This document shows, one piece after another, positions 46,593 through 59,585 of a stretch of 64,000 nt of DNA. Every line of letters begins with the position of its first letter. Position 1 is the first letter of the stretch. Source of the stretch: Fallopia convolvulus (Eukaryota; Streptophyta; Magnoliopsida; Caryophyllales; Polygonaceae); assembly GCA_964016875.1 (NCBI GenBank), contig OZ024730.1, forward strand, positions 30,171,295 through 30,235,294, given 5' to 3'. The position numbers and the translations under genes were made by a program. The notes beneath the pieces are model-generated. The model was not told where the DNA came from. It saw nothing but the letters and a program-made list of their open reading frames with translations, and did no database searches.

Positions 46593-48894
46593 ATGGCCTC
46601 CACACACACCTTCGCTCAAGTTAAAGCTTGGGTGCTTGCCAACCTTAGAGTGTTCTTCACCACCCAACTAAACGAAATTGAGAGGGAAACCGATCCCATC
46701 ATGAAAGACATCCTCATCAACAGACTTTACAACTCCGTCAGACCTCTCTTACCCCCTCCTACTCCGGCGGAGCAAACTCTTGCCATAACCTCCTCTTCCG
46801 CCACCTCCTCTGAATCTTCCTCCTCCAACCACCAACACCTCCTCCGGCACTGTCATTCTTGACAGTTTCGGAGATGCTCGTCCTTCTCTAAACGAGAAGT
46901 CCCGTAAGAACAAAAAACACCGTTCCCACAAAGATCCCTCAAAATCCAAACACTCCAAAAAATCCAAACATTCCAAAGACTCCTCACAATCCAAAAATCG
47001 CAAACACTCTGAGGTCTCTGAATACTCGGAGCCCAGAAAGAAATCTTTCTTCACGATTGACGACTACTTGAACTGCTCCAAGGACAGTTCTTGTATAGCC
47101 AAACCACCCTTCGTCTTCCATTCGGACTTTGGGACCTCCCAATCCCAGAGCCAACTCACCTCTTCTTCCCTCCCTCATCCTACGATTGAGGGACCTCCCA
47201 AACCTCCTCCCCTAAAACAAAAGACACCTCCACCACCTCCCTCTGTTCCCACAACGAAGGGAACTCCACCTCCACCCCACAAAACTCCTTCCCCTCCTTC
47301 CTCACCCATACACACGCCTATCCCTCAAGCTCCTGCCTCGGGGACCCCTACTCCCCAGGTTCCCGTATCCACCTCTCTTCCCCCTTCTACACAAATTTCC
47401 ACTCCTCTCTCCTCTCCTCTCCCTTCTTCCACAACATCCCCAACTACCACAAAACTTCCTTCTCCCTCTCCCTCAAAAACTGTCGTCGTTCTCACTTCGG
47501 ACGACGATGACCTTCCTCTCTCAGTTGTCATCGGGAAAATGACCAAGGACCCTCCTCCTCTCATCATGGGCACTGTAGATGAAGAGGCCCAGCTCAAGGC
47601 TATAGAGGATGAACTCAACCGGGTCCCCACTGAGGCCACAACTGACACAGGGACCAAGTCTCCAAAGAAGGTGGCTCCTAAAGATCCCATGGAGCAGAGG
47701 AACCCAGCACCAGCTGTTGGTGCTGGGACAAGTACAAGTCATCCTGACAATGACAAGGAGGGCTGCATCTTGAGCTCCTCCGAGGAAGAAGGGACCCCCA
47801 GTGAAGAGGTCGAAGAAGAAGAAGAGGCTCCAGTTGAAAAGGAGCCTGCTAAGATCCCAACACCTAGATACCAAATGGTGGTGTCCGAGGGTTCCCATCC
47901 GACAAGGGAACGAGTCCTTATGATCGAAGCGGCTGAACCCTCTCAGTAGAAAGGACCATCGAAGGTCTCTAGGGGGAACACTTCAAAGACCACAACACGA
48001 AGAGGGAAGGGACCTGCTCCAAAAAGGTTCCCTGTTGACGAACGTCGCAAGCTTCTCCCCCTTCTAATAATTTCTGAAGAGATGCTTGTCGAGAATGGAC
48101 TAGGGGAACTGTGGGACCTGATCAAGGCCCAAGGCTGGGAGCACCTCTGCAAGGAACTTGTGAGTGTAGATCCCTCACAAGTGCGTCGTGTAGTCCGCAA
48201 AGACGGCACTCAGAGAACTCTCTCCCTCGAAGGCGACGAGTTCATATTCACAACGTCTACCATCCGCCTTCAGCTTCAGGTCCCTGTTCACGGACTCGGT
48301 GATTTGCCCAACAAGCTCTGGGGTGATTACAACAGTGCAGTGGTCTACGACACCATTTTCGAGGGCCGAGTTCCCACACAAGGGACCTCGACCCATCATC
48401 TGTCCTTGATCGCCAAGCTGGCCCATCAATTCATCATCAATATGGTAATTCCTCGCCAGGAAAAGCGCCTTGTCGTCAATATCCCCGATGCTATACTCCT
48501 CTACCACTTCCTCCTCAAGAAGCCCATCAACCTTCCAAGAATTATTATCGGGCACATGGAGAAGTGTATGGCGTCCAAGTCCCATTCTCTTCCCTACTCT
48601 GGGCTTATCAAGAAGCTTCTATTCAAGGAGGGTCTCTACGATGTCTCCAAAGAAGAAATTACGATTGGAAGGGAACTGGACATCTTCGTGGTCCAGAAAA
48701 TGAGGCACTCTGAGCTTGTAGAGGAATCGGCTCAACTGGAATCTGGTGAAGAAGGGAACTCTCAAGTGTTGCTTCAAATTGCCAACACTCTTGACAAAAT
48801 AGCACGGGACCAAGAACAAATTGCTAAAGGCCAGGACAAGCTCATAAAGGTCTTGACCCGAATGTGTGATGCCCTGTTCCCACCAAGCCCATGA
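46593..48894 (+). pseudogene. SIRE third ORF (env-position protein), disrupted
   Basis: Begins ATG at 46593 (MASTHTFAQVKAWVLANL). A frame change lies near 46860, and a TAG at 47947-47949 interrupts the second part; the same frame then continues to 48894. In order: a short N-terminal region, a Ser/Lys-rich basic stretch (KHSKKSKHSKDSSQSK), a long Pro/Ser/Thr-rich region (about 47190-47480), an acidic region, a folded-looking domain (LWDLIKAQGWEHLC, LSLIAKLAHQFIINMVIPRQ, LPRIIIGHMEKCMASK), and a C-terminal coiled-coil-like end (NTLDKIARDQEQIAKGQDKL). SIRE elements are known for a downstream env-like ORF; its role is unproven. I see no convincing signal peptide or hydrophobic transmembrane anchor. 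Confidence 0.8.
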
Positions 48895-49257
48895 TCTTCC
48901 CTTCTTTCTTCCTTAGCCACACTTGCTCCCACCAAAATATGTTTCTTAAATTTCCTTGTACATATTTTCTTAAGTAATGAATTGGCCTTTAATTTGAATG
49001 CGTGTTCCTTTTCTTCCTTATAATTACATTGCTTGTTTTTCGATGATGTCAAAAGGGGGAAAGACAAAAAATGTGAGATGAGTTAAAAGTTTAAGTTATC
49101 ACAGAACATGCATAAGCTAAGGGGGAACAACTGCATAAAAAGCTAGTTAAGATCTAAGTGTTTTTAATCGAAGTGGTTCCCCAATATCATCCTTAGGAAC
49201 TCATTCGCATATCATTCATTGAAATACTTGCATATTTTATGATGGGTTTGTCATCAT
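48895..49257. other. SIRE 3' untranslated region
   Basis: No ORF of note; T-rich with AATTGG/TTGAATG tracts and GGGGGAACA boxes. It leads into the polypurine tract. Confidence 0.6.
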
Positions 49258-49272
49258 CAAAAAAGGGGAAAT
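49258..49272 (+). other. SIRE polypurine tract
   Basis: AAAAAAGGGGAAAT-type purine run directly before the TGTTGGGACG start of the 3' LTR. Confidence 0.85.
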
Positions 49273-50334
49273 TGTTGGGACGTTGTTGGGACCTCTGGTT
49301 CTAAACAACGGATCAACGATGTCATTCTCCGAGTTTTGATAATGACAAACACCATGAGGAACTAATGTGGTTTGTTCAAGTATTTCTAAGGAACGCAGGT
49401 ACAACCAAGAACTCCCATGAATGACCAAAAGCCACAGAAGCTCACAATGCAGAGTTTCCATCAAGGGAACTCTGAAGAGGAAAGTTCCCATAAAATGGGA
49501 ACTCCCAGGAATGATCAAGAGAACACAGGTTTACACGATGAAGAGTTTCCATCAAGGGAACTCTGAAGAAGACAGTTCCCATAACATGGGAACTCACATG
49601 TGAGGACAACGACCGTTCAGCGCAGATCGCGGGATTCTGTCTTGGACAGTCCGAAGGAACAGTCTGAGGATCAGACTGTCACGAATGATCCAACGGTCCG
49701 ATTGATTCAAGAAGTTGACCTAGTTCAAACCAAAGTCACATGTGAAGAAAGTACAACTTGGGCATCAAGCAAAGGGCATTTTGGACACAAATGAAAGACG
49801 CGGTTGCCCAAGCACACCTGGTCTATAAAGCCAAATGAATAATACTCGGACTGAGCACTTCTCCCAGAACTCACAAATACCCATACCAGAGAAAAGAGAA
49901 AGAAGAAGAAGAGAAGTCCCCGGCGGCGAGTGTGTGATCTCGACGACGGTGAAGCCGAAGTTCCCAGGAGCAAGGGAACTAAGAAGTCGTTGTAAGGTTT
50001 GAGTTACTTGTATTTTTTTATTGTGAGCTTAGGAACTCATTTGAGAGGATTCACTAGTGTTGCTAGAGTTAGGTAGAACTCGTAGGAACAGAGAAGTGTG
50101 GATCCGACTGTTGTAACTAAGGAACAAAGCAATCAATATAAGTAAGTCATTCAAAATCCTCCAAGCGGAGGTAGAGGTTTACCCACACAACTAGTTGGTT
50201 GTAGTGGGGTTCCTCTATAAGGGAACTGCGTTCTTTACTGCTTTTAAATACTTGCGTTTACTTTATTTCCGTTGCCTTGGGAACAGCTTAACAGCCAGTT
50301 CTCAAGCTCTTTGCTAACGGTTTACGATCCAACA
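49273..50334 (+). repeat. SIRE 3' LTR
   Basis: Same termini and layout as the 5' LTR, with substitutions and very small indels. It is followed by the CAAAA target copy and then by the interrupted chromovirus LTR. Confidence 0.95.
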
Positions 50335-51798
50335 CAAAAGATACCAAATATTACACCGTTTCTCCCAATTAAACCCAAACCTAATGACACAGCCTTCAAT
50401 GACTCGTACCGTAGCCGAGGTTCCATCATGGGTCACTTGTCTTTACCTGAAACTAAAAAAAAAAAAAAGTCCCCGAAGGGTCAGCTACCATTCTAATCCA
50501 AGCCAGATATAATACAATACTAGTAAGACGTTTAAAAACCAATCAAGTTCCTAAGACACATACCTGCAAGGTTCACATGAATACAACACATATCAATTCT
50601 AAATCCATACTTAACTTCCCAATAACTACACATACAAACCACACATCACACATACACAAACAAACAAACCACACATACACACATACACACACTCATACAT
50701 ATAAGTCTAAACACAACAATACAACCATCCGCTTTCCATTCCATTCCATGGCGCTTACCAACCCTACGCCCCAGGTGCTGAGGCGCGACCTCCCACCCTT
50801 CACAATTCCATCATTCTAACCCCGGGTCAGCCTCCACTGGAGCACTGCCCAAAACACAAATAGCTTTTCTTTTGAAGGGGCACGATTCTCTGTCACATGA
50901 ACCATACGTAGCCGTCACTTCAACCCAGAGGACTATGCACATGGCCATGCCGAGAATGGTACCAGCATAGGGAAAACGTTTACAACCTTCCCATAAGATG
51001 GAAACAATTTGAAATCCATTTACACACATATCACACACAAGTAAACACTTTTTCCATAAAATAATCGATTAGGGACTAGTTCCCCAAAATCAATCCTACG
51101 AGCACGACACGAAATCTAACATGAATTGAACAACAACCGAGCAAGTCGTAAACGACTTACCTCTTCACTTGAAATTCCAACTCTTGAATGGAACATGGAC
51201 GTGTAAGAATGATTTCCAAAGAGGAGGAAAAAGACGCGCCTTGTCTTCCAATGGAAGGGGCGACCAACAACAAGCAAGAAGGTCGTGAATGAGCATGACA
51301 ACGAGAGGAAGAAAGGGAGGCGAAAAATGGAAGGGAAGACATGGCTTTATATAGGAGAAATGGAAGAAGACAAATTCAATTCATCATGTATAAGAGATAA
51401 AGATCATGGCACACAAATCTAGAAGATATAGCACGAATATTGAGGAAGAAAGATAAGCATGGAACACAAATCTAGAAGATAAGATAACATGGCATGAATA
51501 TCTATGAAAAAGGATAAGATCAAAACTTTTACAAGTCTATCTTTATTCCACTAAGAAACGGGATTACTTAAAAACTAAGAAACAAACTTATCCGAGCTTA
51601 CTTACAAGCGAAGTAACCCAGACACGTTTTTCAAGACTCATCAAAATTACCCATTTACATCCAAATATCACTTAATTTGAGCACGCTTTTCTAAGCATAT
51701 AGTGTTTTAAGGTCTTCCCGAGATTACTTAATAGCTAAGCAATCCCAACACGAATTTCGAGAAACATTAAATTATCCAAAATTTTCCTAAGTATTACA
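50335..51798 (-). repeat. 3' LTR of the 39-57 kb chromovirus, inner part
   Basis: Resumes with the CAAAA target copy and GATACCAAATATT, in register with 56650 onward, and ends AGTATTACA at 51798. It holds a CA-rich stretch at 50640-50700, CTCCACTGGAG at 50832-50842 and GCAAGTCGTAAACGACTTAC at 51142-51161. Intact LTR length was about 1.7 kb. Confidence 0.88.
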
Positions 51799-54700
51799 TC
51801 ATACCCTCCTTAAAGAAAGTTTTGTCCCGAAACTTCCTAAGATATAGGAAAACAACTCATAACACTACTTAAAATCAATCACACAAGTCAAACAACACAC
51901 AGATCATACCCTTAGTACATCAAAAGCAACAACTATCAAACAAGTCAAGCACACAAAGTCAAGTCAAACATAGCACACAGTTAGTTACCATCTATAAGCT
52001 AGGCTCTCGCACACTTCTAACTTCTACTCTTTAAGGTCTTAACTAAACTGGACTACAACACTGCATAGCTTTATCTTATTCTCATATCAGTCGCCCAAGC
52101 GGCCTTCTCAACTCCTCGTTGAGTCCACTGAATCAATATCATCGACATTTCTTTACTCCGTAATTTTCTTCGTGATGATATATTCCAATGCTCATTGGAC
52201 TTAGCTATCCAGGAAAAACCTACACTACAAGACTCTTGAAGGACATGTCTCAACTAAACCGTACACTTTACATTAAACCACACAACTCATGTTAACAGGC
52301 TAACTTCTCCTTACATATAGGATAATATCCCTAACTCACCTTGGATTAATCTTTCCTTATCATCAACCTTGTCCAAATTACTCATAAAGCCATTTATCTC
52401 TTGATCCTCATGTCCCTATTAGTTTTTTTTTACTAGGCTAGATCTCTTTCTATAAAGTATATCCTATGCATCCCTTCGCAATCAATAACTTGCAGCTCTC
52501 CAGTTGTCCTACTAACACAGCCATAAACCCCTGTGATCGACTAAAACTGGATCCATTTCCAGACTTTTCCCTTTCTCATTTTCACTTGCTTTTCTCCTTA
52601 TACTAAACCATTTGGTATAAGTTTCCAACCATGTGCTCTACTGTTTTGACCCTGTCCTACTTACATCTTCCTTTGGAACTCTTGGTCTTTGTGGTCCTGA
52701 GGAAATTTCAACTCTACTCAAATTGTTCTTACCCTCAATCATGGTATACCAACCCTTACTCTCTTATGAACCTTATGTGAAGCTTTAATTCTCACATAAC
52801 TCTAACCAAAGTGTCCTTCAATTGCTTCCATCCAAGGTTGGTGGCAATGCTAGCTTGTAGGTCACCTCACTTACCCTTTCGAGAATCTCAAATGGCCCGA
52901 GGTACCAAGGACTGAACTTCCCTTTCATCCCAAATCTTTTAACTTCACGAGTAGGCAACCCTTTTTACTACACTTGTACTTCTACTTCACATGTTTAATG
53001 GTCGTCCCCCCTATCTACCTAAGATTGCTAAGAATTCTGTTCAAGTATCATACTCTCTCGAATTTTAACCACTGTCTCTATCAAATCTAATGAGTCATCC
53101 CAATACAATGACGTTCTACACTTATGGCCATACAAAACCTCATACGGTGCCATCTGTATCAAGGATTACCAATAAGTATGGTAAGCAGGCTCTGTCAGTT
53201 TTGAAGTAATCAGACCGTTTACATCACCAATCCAACACACAAGATCTAAATATATCCTTTATAATCTGAATCTTCTTATAATCTAACAATCTGTCTATGG
53301 ATGATATGCTGACACGTTAAATGCAAACTCATTTCCATTGCATCATGCCAATGCTGCCAACATCTAGAAATAACATATTCATCACAATACATTACATTCA
53401 TTTTAGGTACCTCAAACAACCTTATAATGTCAGAAAACTTCCACTATCTTGTATACTAGCCAGATCCCTATGATTGGCAAGAAACAGACAATCATAGTCC
53501 ATTTATCCACAACAACCCAAACATCATCTTAAACTTTGCTATTCTTTAGCCCAATGACAAAAATTCATGGAGATATTTTCCCTCTTTCATTTTGGAATGA
53601 AAAGTAATCGCAACTGTCTACCTGATCTCTGGGCTTGACCTTCATTTACTAACAACTTAACACTTAGCCACAATTCTCAATACATTTCGGCTTCTTGTTG
53701 TTCCACCAATAATGTAGTCTCAAATCCAAGTAAATTATACTTTCTCCAAGTTTAATTGAGGATAGTGTAATATAACATATGCTTTCTGCAAAATCTTGTG
53801 CCTTAATTCCTCATCTCAAGGAACACAAATTTGACCATTAAACATCAAAGTACCATCAACTCCTTCTGAAAAATTAGATATATCTCCACGACTCAACCCT
53901 TATAAGAAAATCTTGCATATTGGGCATATCTCCTACTTCTGCTTTATTTCCTTTGGTAAGGTTGAGTGACATTTCCACAAAACTCAATCTCCTTTAATAT
54001 CATTGAATATGCACCTTAATCCCATACCTCATTAGTTCTTTCCCTTAACTCTAATTGTACAATCACCCAAACTAAAATACATTCTTGAAATGCCTTCCTA
54101 CTAAGATCATAAATGATTACATTCTCTTTTCTAGGATGCTAAAGGATCTCTAAATTATACTCCTCTACAACTCAAGCCATCTTTGCTGCCTCTTACTCAG
54201 TTCCTACTGCATAAAGATATAACATTTCTAATCTATCATCACCTTGCATGTATTTTCTTGCTAACAATGACACCAATCTTCTAAGCATGCACCACTACTA
54301 CTAATTCCAGATCATGCTTTAATCAATTTAACTCATTCGGCTTCAACTGTCTAGAAGCATAAACACTAACTTTATCCCCTTGCATCAACACACAATCAAG
54401 CTCTACCCTTGAGACATCACTATATTATTCCCTTTTTTGCAACTTAACTTATATCATCAAGGTCCACTTTAACTCCTTTTGCGGACATGACATGTCCTAG
54501 TAAAGTAAGTTCAGATTATCAGAAATCCTACTTGTATCACTTGGAAACTTGTTGTCTCAATACTCCTTATACTAGTCTGAGATGCTCAACGTGATCCTTT
54601 TGACTCTGAGAGTAAATCAGAATGTCATCAATAAAAATCACCATGAACCTATCCAAGTAGTCAATGAACACCTTGTTCATCACACCATAACCACTATAGG

Positions 54701-56418
54701 GCATTAGTCCATCCAAATGACATCACTACACATTTATAATGCTCATATCTTGCTAAAAAAACCATCTTAGGAATGTCTTTTCTTCCACTAGTGATAACCT
54801 GATCTCCAATCCACTTCTGAAAACACCATGGCTCCTTGCAATTGGTCCAACAAGTCATCATTGTAGGACAATGTGCTCTTGTTCATAATAATCACTTAAT
54901 TCAACTCCCAGTAATCAATACACCATCATAGGAAATATCCTTCCTCGGGTCTATACGACCCAGAACTTTCGATATTGATCTCATTCCAAACTCCACTTCA
55001 CTTTTATAATCTGCCCCCACTCTAAGGTGGTAATCCTTAAAGCTAATCCCATAATAACATTCACAACTTACAAACATCAGGTATATTCTAGATGTGTAGT
55101 CTTTCCTTGTCCTCTTGAAAGACATATCACTAGTATCTCATATATCCATCATTGTACAACTTAGGAGTCTTTGCCACACTCCTTACTAACCTAAATCCTT
55201 TGATCCTACTTCTTTGACATACAGTCAACTACCTTCGATCTCGGTTCACTCTAAAATTCCCCAAACTAACTTAGATGCCCCACAATAGCATTTTGGTTAG
55301 GCGCAGCTCTCGTGCCCCTCAAATCTAGAAGAAACACCCAGATGGCTCGATAACAACATCAATATCTAGTGGTACTGCAAACTATAGAGCCACTACTAGT
55401 CCACAAAATCTTCCTACAATAGAAGCATCCTTATCCTAGAGTTTTCCATCTTCTACTCCCCACATTAGCACACATAATGTCATTCCTTTATTGACATATC
55501 TGTAAAGTTGTCCAACTGGTTAGTTAACCACTTTGACAAGGATGTTTCCAATGCTAGTTCATGCGATATACCCTGCTGAGTCCTTCCTCTTTTACCTTTC
55601 ATTAAACAACTTTGCAACATATGACATCAAAGTGTCCACTCACATTATCTCGATCAGTTTGTGCAAGTATGCAATGACTACATAGCTTAGCCTTGTCAAC
55701 TCTTTGACCTAATCATATCTCATAATCTTCCTATAATCAATTCCAAAGAAGTTTAACAACTTTTCTTCTTATTCTCCACTCTGCATTCTTAGTTCATTTC
55801 CTAAAACAATGCTCAAGTTTTCTCTAGTCAAACGTCATTCATCTGCTCTAGAATTACCTTACACCTCCAGTTTTAACCCCTTCTTTTACCTTCTACCTAG
55901 GTTCAATAGCATGATTGCCAATAAGACCAATACCAAAAATTAATTAGGAAACATGGCACCAACATACTCTTCTCCAAACGAAACATTCTGTGGTTCTCCA
56001 ACAATAGGAATCCCTCTTGACCATGATTCCTCCTTTACAATCTTTATCTACTTCATCTCTAGTTTGTGAAGCTATCTCCAAACGAGACTCTTACAATTAG
56101 AATATACTTTTAACTAAATTAGCAATTTAACTTACTATTCTACATGAGATCCTCGGCTGATGGCGGCGAAGTCGCGGTGTGTCATTTACCCACTTAGATG
56201 CAATATGACTACCCAATAGAAAACTTTAGGGTGAGTCAGGGCCTAAGATCAGGTCAAAAGGCGTAGTCGATGGACAACAGATTGAGATGAAAAAGGAGGT
56301 CCCTATTCTGGTAGTCGAACTTGATTCATTTGCCAGTTTTTATTTAAAGTTGGACCTCGAGTACACTTGTTGGTCAGTTCCATGTGCCCTTGTTGTCAAC
56401 CTCGCTCTGATACCAATT
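51799..56418 (-). pseudogene. strongly decayed chromovirus gag-pol
   Basis: No long open frame remains, but the minus strand still reads islands of pol: GKFSPWYLGPFEILER (integrase C-terminus, 52876-52922) and DRFMVIFIDDILIY (RT catalytic block, 54611-54654), in the expected order. Elsewhere the sequence is so substituted that domain limits cannot be set. GCTCTGATACCAA at 56404-56416 is the reverse complement of the primer site, next to the LTR. Confidence 0.8.
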
Positions 56419-56874
56419 TGTAACACCCTGTTTTTACACCGGGGCGCTACTCGGTAGTAGATCTCATCGGCTAGTTTGACAACAAGTTCACTAGGATCTT
56501 GTAACTCGGGCACGACGAGAAAACATAAATAAAACATCCAACTTGTATTTATAAAATCCAAGTATAGAAAACCTGCATGTAAACCAAAACAACCTAACTT
56601 ACATCACCACGTACATGTAAACATTTCTTTATCAAAACTACATGCTATACATAAGATACCAAATATTAATCACCGTTTCTCCTAATTAAACCCAAACCTA
56701 ATGACACGGCCTTCAACGACTCGTACCGTCGCCGAGGTTCCATCATGGGTCACTTGTCTTTACCTGAAACTAAAAAAAAACAAGTCCCCGAAGGGTCAAC
56801 TACCATTCTAATCCAAGCCAGATATCATACAATACTAGTAAGACGTTTAAAAACCAATCAAGTTCCTAAGACAC
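56419..56874 (-). repeat. 5' LTR of the 39-57 kb chromovirus, truncated by insertion
   Basis: Starts TGTAACACCCTGTTTTTACA beside the primer site and matches the 3' LTR up to CAAGTTCCTAAGACAC. There a new LTR (TGTAATAATTGTGG) begins at 56875. Confidence 0.9.
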
Positions 56875-59569
56875 TGTAATAATTGTGGTTTTTGAGGATA
56901 TTTTTGAATTTTTCTCGGATTTCGTTTTAACTTTTTTGTTCGTTTTAACGCTTAATCCAATATTTTTGTTTGAGATTAAATCCTAGAAAATTGTTGGTGA
57001 TATCCTAAAATCACAAAGAAATGATTTTATGGATCGGTTTGAATTCTAGGATTTTTCAGTGGAAAAAGAATATTTATTAGATAAGCCGTCTTTTTAATTA
57101 TGTACTGCAAAGGTTTTAAAATACGAAACGGAAGCCTTAAAAATTGAAGGTAGAAAGATAAAATGATGAAAAATTGGTTTTATTGGTCTACATAATTTAC
57201 GGGACGTTATGTATTTAATAAGTTTTTCCATCTAAGGTACATAATTTTACCGCTTTAACGTGAGTCCCATTCCGAAACAGGAAATCCCTTTAATAGCCGA
57301 TTTTTGTTTGCTTAATGGGAGAGGAAAAGTTTGGTGGGAAATGGATAGCTATTCTTCCATCTCGAACAGAACAAAGGAAGGAACGAGAAAGCCAAATCAG
57401 GACGGTGCGATGGACTCGGGGAGAAGATTTCGTCACCGCCGGCTACCTCTTCTCCACCTCCTCATCATCTTCTTCCTCCCTATGAGCTCTTGAGTTGAGG
57501 TGCTGTAAAATCAAACCAGAAACCAGCCGGAGAATCAAGAGGAGGGACGGATTCGGGAAGAAAGAATTCAAATCCATCACCGCCGGCTATCTCCTTTGCC
57601 TCGCCTCTGGTTCGGATAACAACCGTCGGCCTCCTCCTTGGCCACCCCTGAACTTCAACCACCAGGCGACACCACCAGCAAACCTTGTTGCCTCGTTCGA
57701 GAGAGAGAGGAGCAGGGAGCAATGGTAGACCGGGAGAAAATAGTCGTCACCGCCGGTATATCTTTGCCTCGCTGCGACGTCGCCGGTGACCACCAGTCCC
57801 TTTGATCCGATATTTGGTCACCTTTAAGAATTGTTGCTAATGAACAATTTTTTATTTAGAAAATTGTTTCAAAATTATAGCGGATAATTAGTTATAATTT
57901 CACCAAGATGGCTCCTTAAAGCATGATAACTAAGGATTAATTATAAATCGATATACGGAAATCAAATCGTTTATCGATTAGGAAGTTGTAGGAGTTGAGT
58001 ATACAACTAAGAAGTGTTTCCGTGAGCTCGTTGTTGAGGAATCTTTTGTTATAATTGGCAGAAGGAAGATAAACATTTCTGTTGGAATCGCTGAGAACAT
58101 TGAGCACGCCTTCTAAGGCAAGTGGATGGTTCTCTCTTGCATTATTGTTATTAAATGAGGAATTGAATCCCATTTAATATTTTTGTTGGGAACAACTTGT
58201 GTGCTTAATAAAATATGATAGGTTGTTGTATTTGAAAGAAATAATGACCATGTTGTTTATTCAATTTTGCAGTAGAATTGGATTTAGGTCCGTTATGTGT
58301 GACCTAGTATGTTGTCTCACGCTGAGACATTGTTGTTGAATTAAGGTAGTTTCAGGGAGGGGAACGTGGTTCCATATCCTTTCTTTAAAAAAAGATTACA
58401 ATAGGAGGGGCCTAATCCTAATGGTGGGTCATGTCTCTTCCCCTGCTCTTCGTGTGTGAGGGGTGATGCGCACTCTAGCTAAGTGCAAGTTTGGCACGGT
58501 GCAGTGTAGACGACAGGGTAATAGGCCTCTCTGATCTCTACATCACCATATGCAAATGAAAGATCAAGGATAGCTTAAGTCATGTGATCTTGGTACAGGG
58601 TAGATGACAATGGATGAAATACTCCGATGATCTCCACAATACCAAAATATTTCGGCAGTAGTTCGAGCCGATTATGAATCACCAACCTGTTTGTGAAAAG
58701 TTTTGAAAGTAATATAAGATAAGTGTGTTAGGCACATTAATATACCTGAATGGTTCGTCCAGTCGGAAAGCTATTCTTGCTCCCGGATATGAATGATTCT
58801 TAATCAAACTTTGATAAAGTCAATCTGATTAGTCGACGGAGGCTTTTCAAAATGTGATGTGATTAATTTGAGAGTTCCCAACAATTTTTCATGTTTCGTA
58901 AGGGAACCACAAGCTGTGGTGTCCTCTCTCTTGATTATGCATGCCTCATTCTTATCCTCTATGAGACTGCTAACTGTTGGATCATCGACCGGTTGTTATT
59001 CGGATTTCGATGCCAATATATTTAGTCACTACCATAAGAACCAGTCAATTTCTCCACTTGTTTAGTCTTTCATTAGACTAACCCGACCACTTTATTCAAT
59101 TGCATGGTCGGCTAGTGTCCACCGTTGTATACGACACATCAGGTATTTCTTGGAAGTTATTTTGAGAAGTGGATGAAGAAGTTGAAGAAAAGTTTCCAGA
59201 AGTTGTATTTGAGCAAAGTTTATGGATGGGCCACTATAAAGTTATGTTGGGAAAGAAGAAGCTAAGTGTATACATACTAAAGGTTTTGTTCAGATAGAAG
59301 ACTGTTTTATCATCTTGTCATAAAAGCTAATGCTGTTTTAAGACCATTTGTATTTATTCCGCTGTAATGTCTTCTTAAGCTTTGTAAGGTTGAAGTAATA
59401 AAGATTAAGTTCTTTTGCAACATTTTATTATTTTCTGGTTATGACTTAAATGAATCCAACTTTTGGATTTTTAGTTTGTTCAGTCAGTTTAAAGCCTTGG
59501 GTAGCTTCGGTTTAGTCTTAATCGGGGTTACTGGCGGTAATACCTCTAGGGTAGGAAGGGGGTGTTTCA
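56875..59569 (+). repeat. 5' LTR of the plus-strand Ty3/gypsy element
   Basis: Starts TGTAATAATTGTGG and ends GGGGGTGTTTCA, with GAAG and the primer site following. The GC-rich middle (57250-57790) repeats CACCGCCGG three times (57434, 57578, 57748) and gives spurious short frames on both strands. The exact 3' border depends on the primer-site rule. Confidence 0.75.
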
Positions 59570-59573
59570 GAAG

Positions 59574-59585
59574 TGGTATCAGAGC
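59574..59585 (+). other. primer-binding site of the plus-strand Ty3/gypsy element
   Basis: TGGTATCAGAGC four bases after the inferred LTR end. Confidence 0.85.

Larger units (their letters stand above)
39442..50334 (+). mobile_element. SIRE/Maximus-type Ty1/copia retrotransposon, near complete
   Basis: A 10.9-kb element with two LTRs (1,059 and 1,062 bp, TGTTGGGACG..GATCCAACA) and the target duplication CAAAA on both sides (39437-39441, 50335-50339). Order: PBS, gag with two CCHC knuckles, protease, integrase, RT, RNase H, third ORF, polypurine tract. Integrase before RT makes it copia; the long gag and the additional ORF after pol place it in the SIRE/Maximus lineage. Hand comparison of the LTRs shows only scattered differences, so insertion is fairly recent. 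Gag has a frameshift, pol six nonsense codons, and the third ORF one frameshift and one stop. Confidence 0.95.
39195..56874 (-). mobile_element. chromovirus (Ty3/gypsy), minus strand, with SIRE copia nested in its 3' LTR
   Basis: Parts on the minus strand: partial 5' LTR (56419-56874), primer site (56404-56415), strongly decayed internal region (51799-56418), polypurine tract near 51799-51816, and 3' LTR split into 50335-51798 and 39195-39441 by the SIRE insertion. Both LTR copies share long near-identical stretches from TGTAACACCCYGTTTTTACA onward. The 5' LTR is itself cut at 56875 by a plus-strand LTR element. Element length without inserts is about 6.8 kb. Confidence 0.88.

Noticed and set aside
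47325..47690. Minus-strand frames of over 120 codons in the SIRE third ORF
   Set aside because: Antisense of a Pro/Ser/Thr-rich coding stretch, a typical shadow frame.
57260..57793. Overlapping frames on both strands suggesting a captured gene
   Set aside because: GC-rich middle of an LTR with repeated CACCGCCGG; no conserved domain and no splice pattern.
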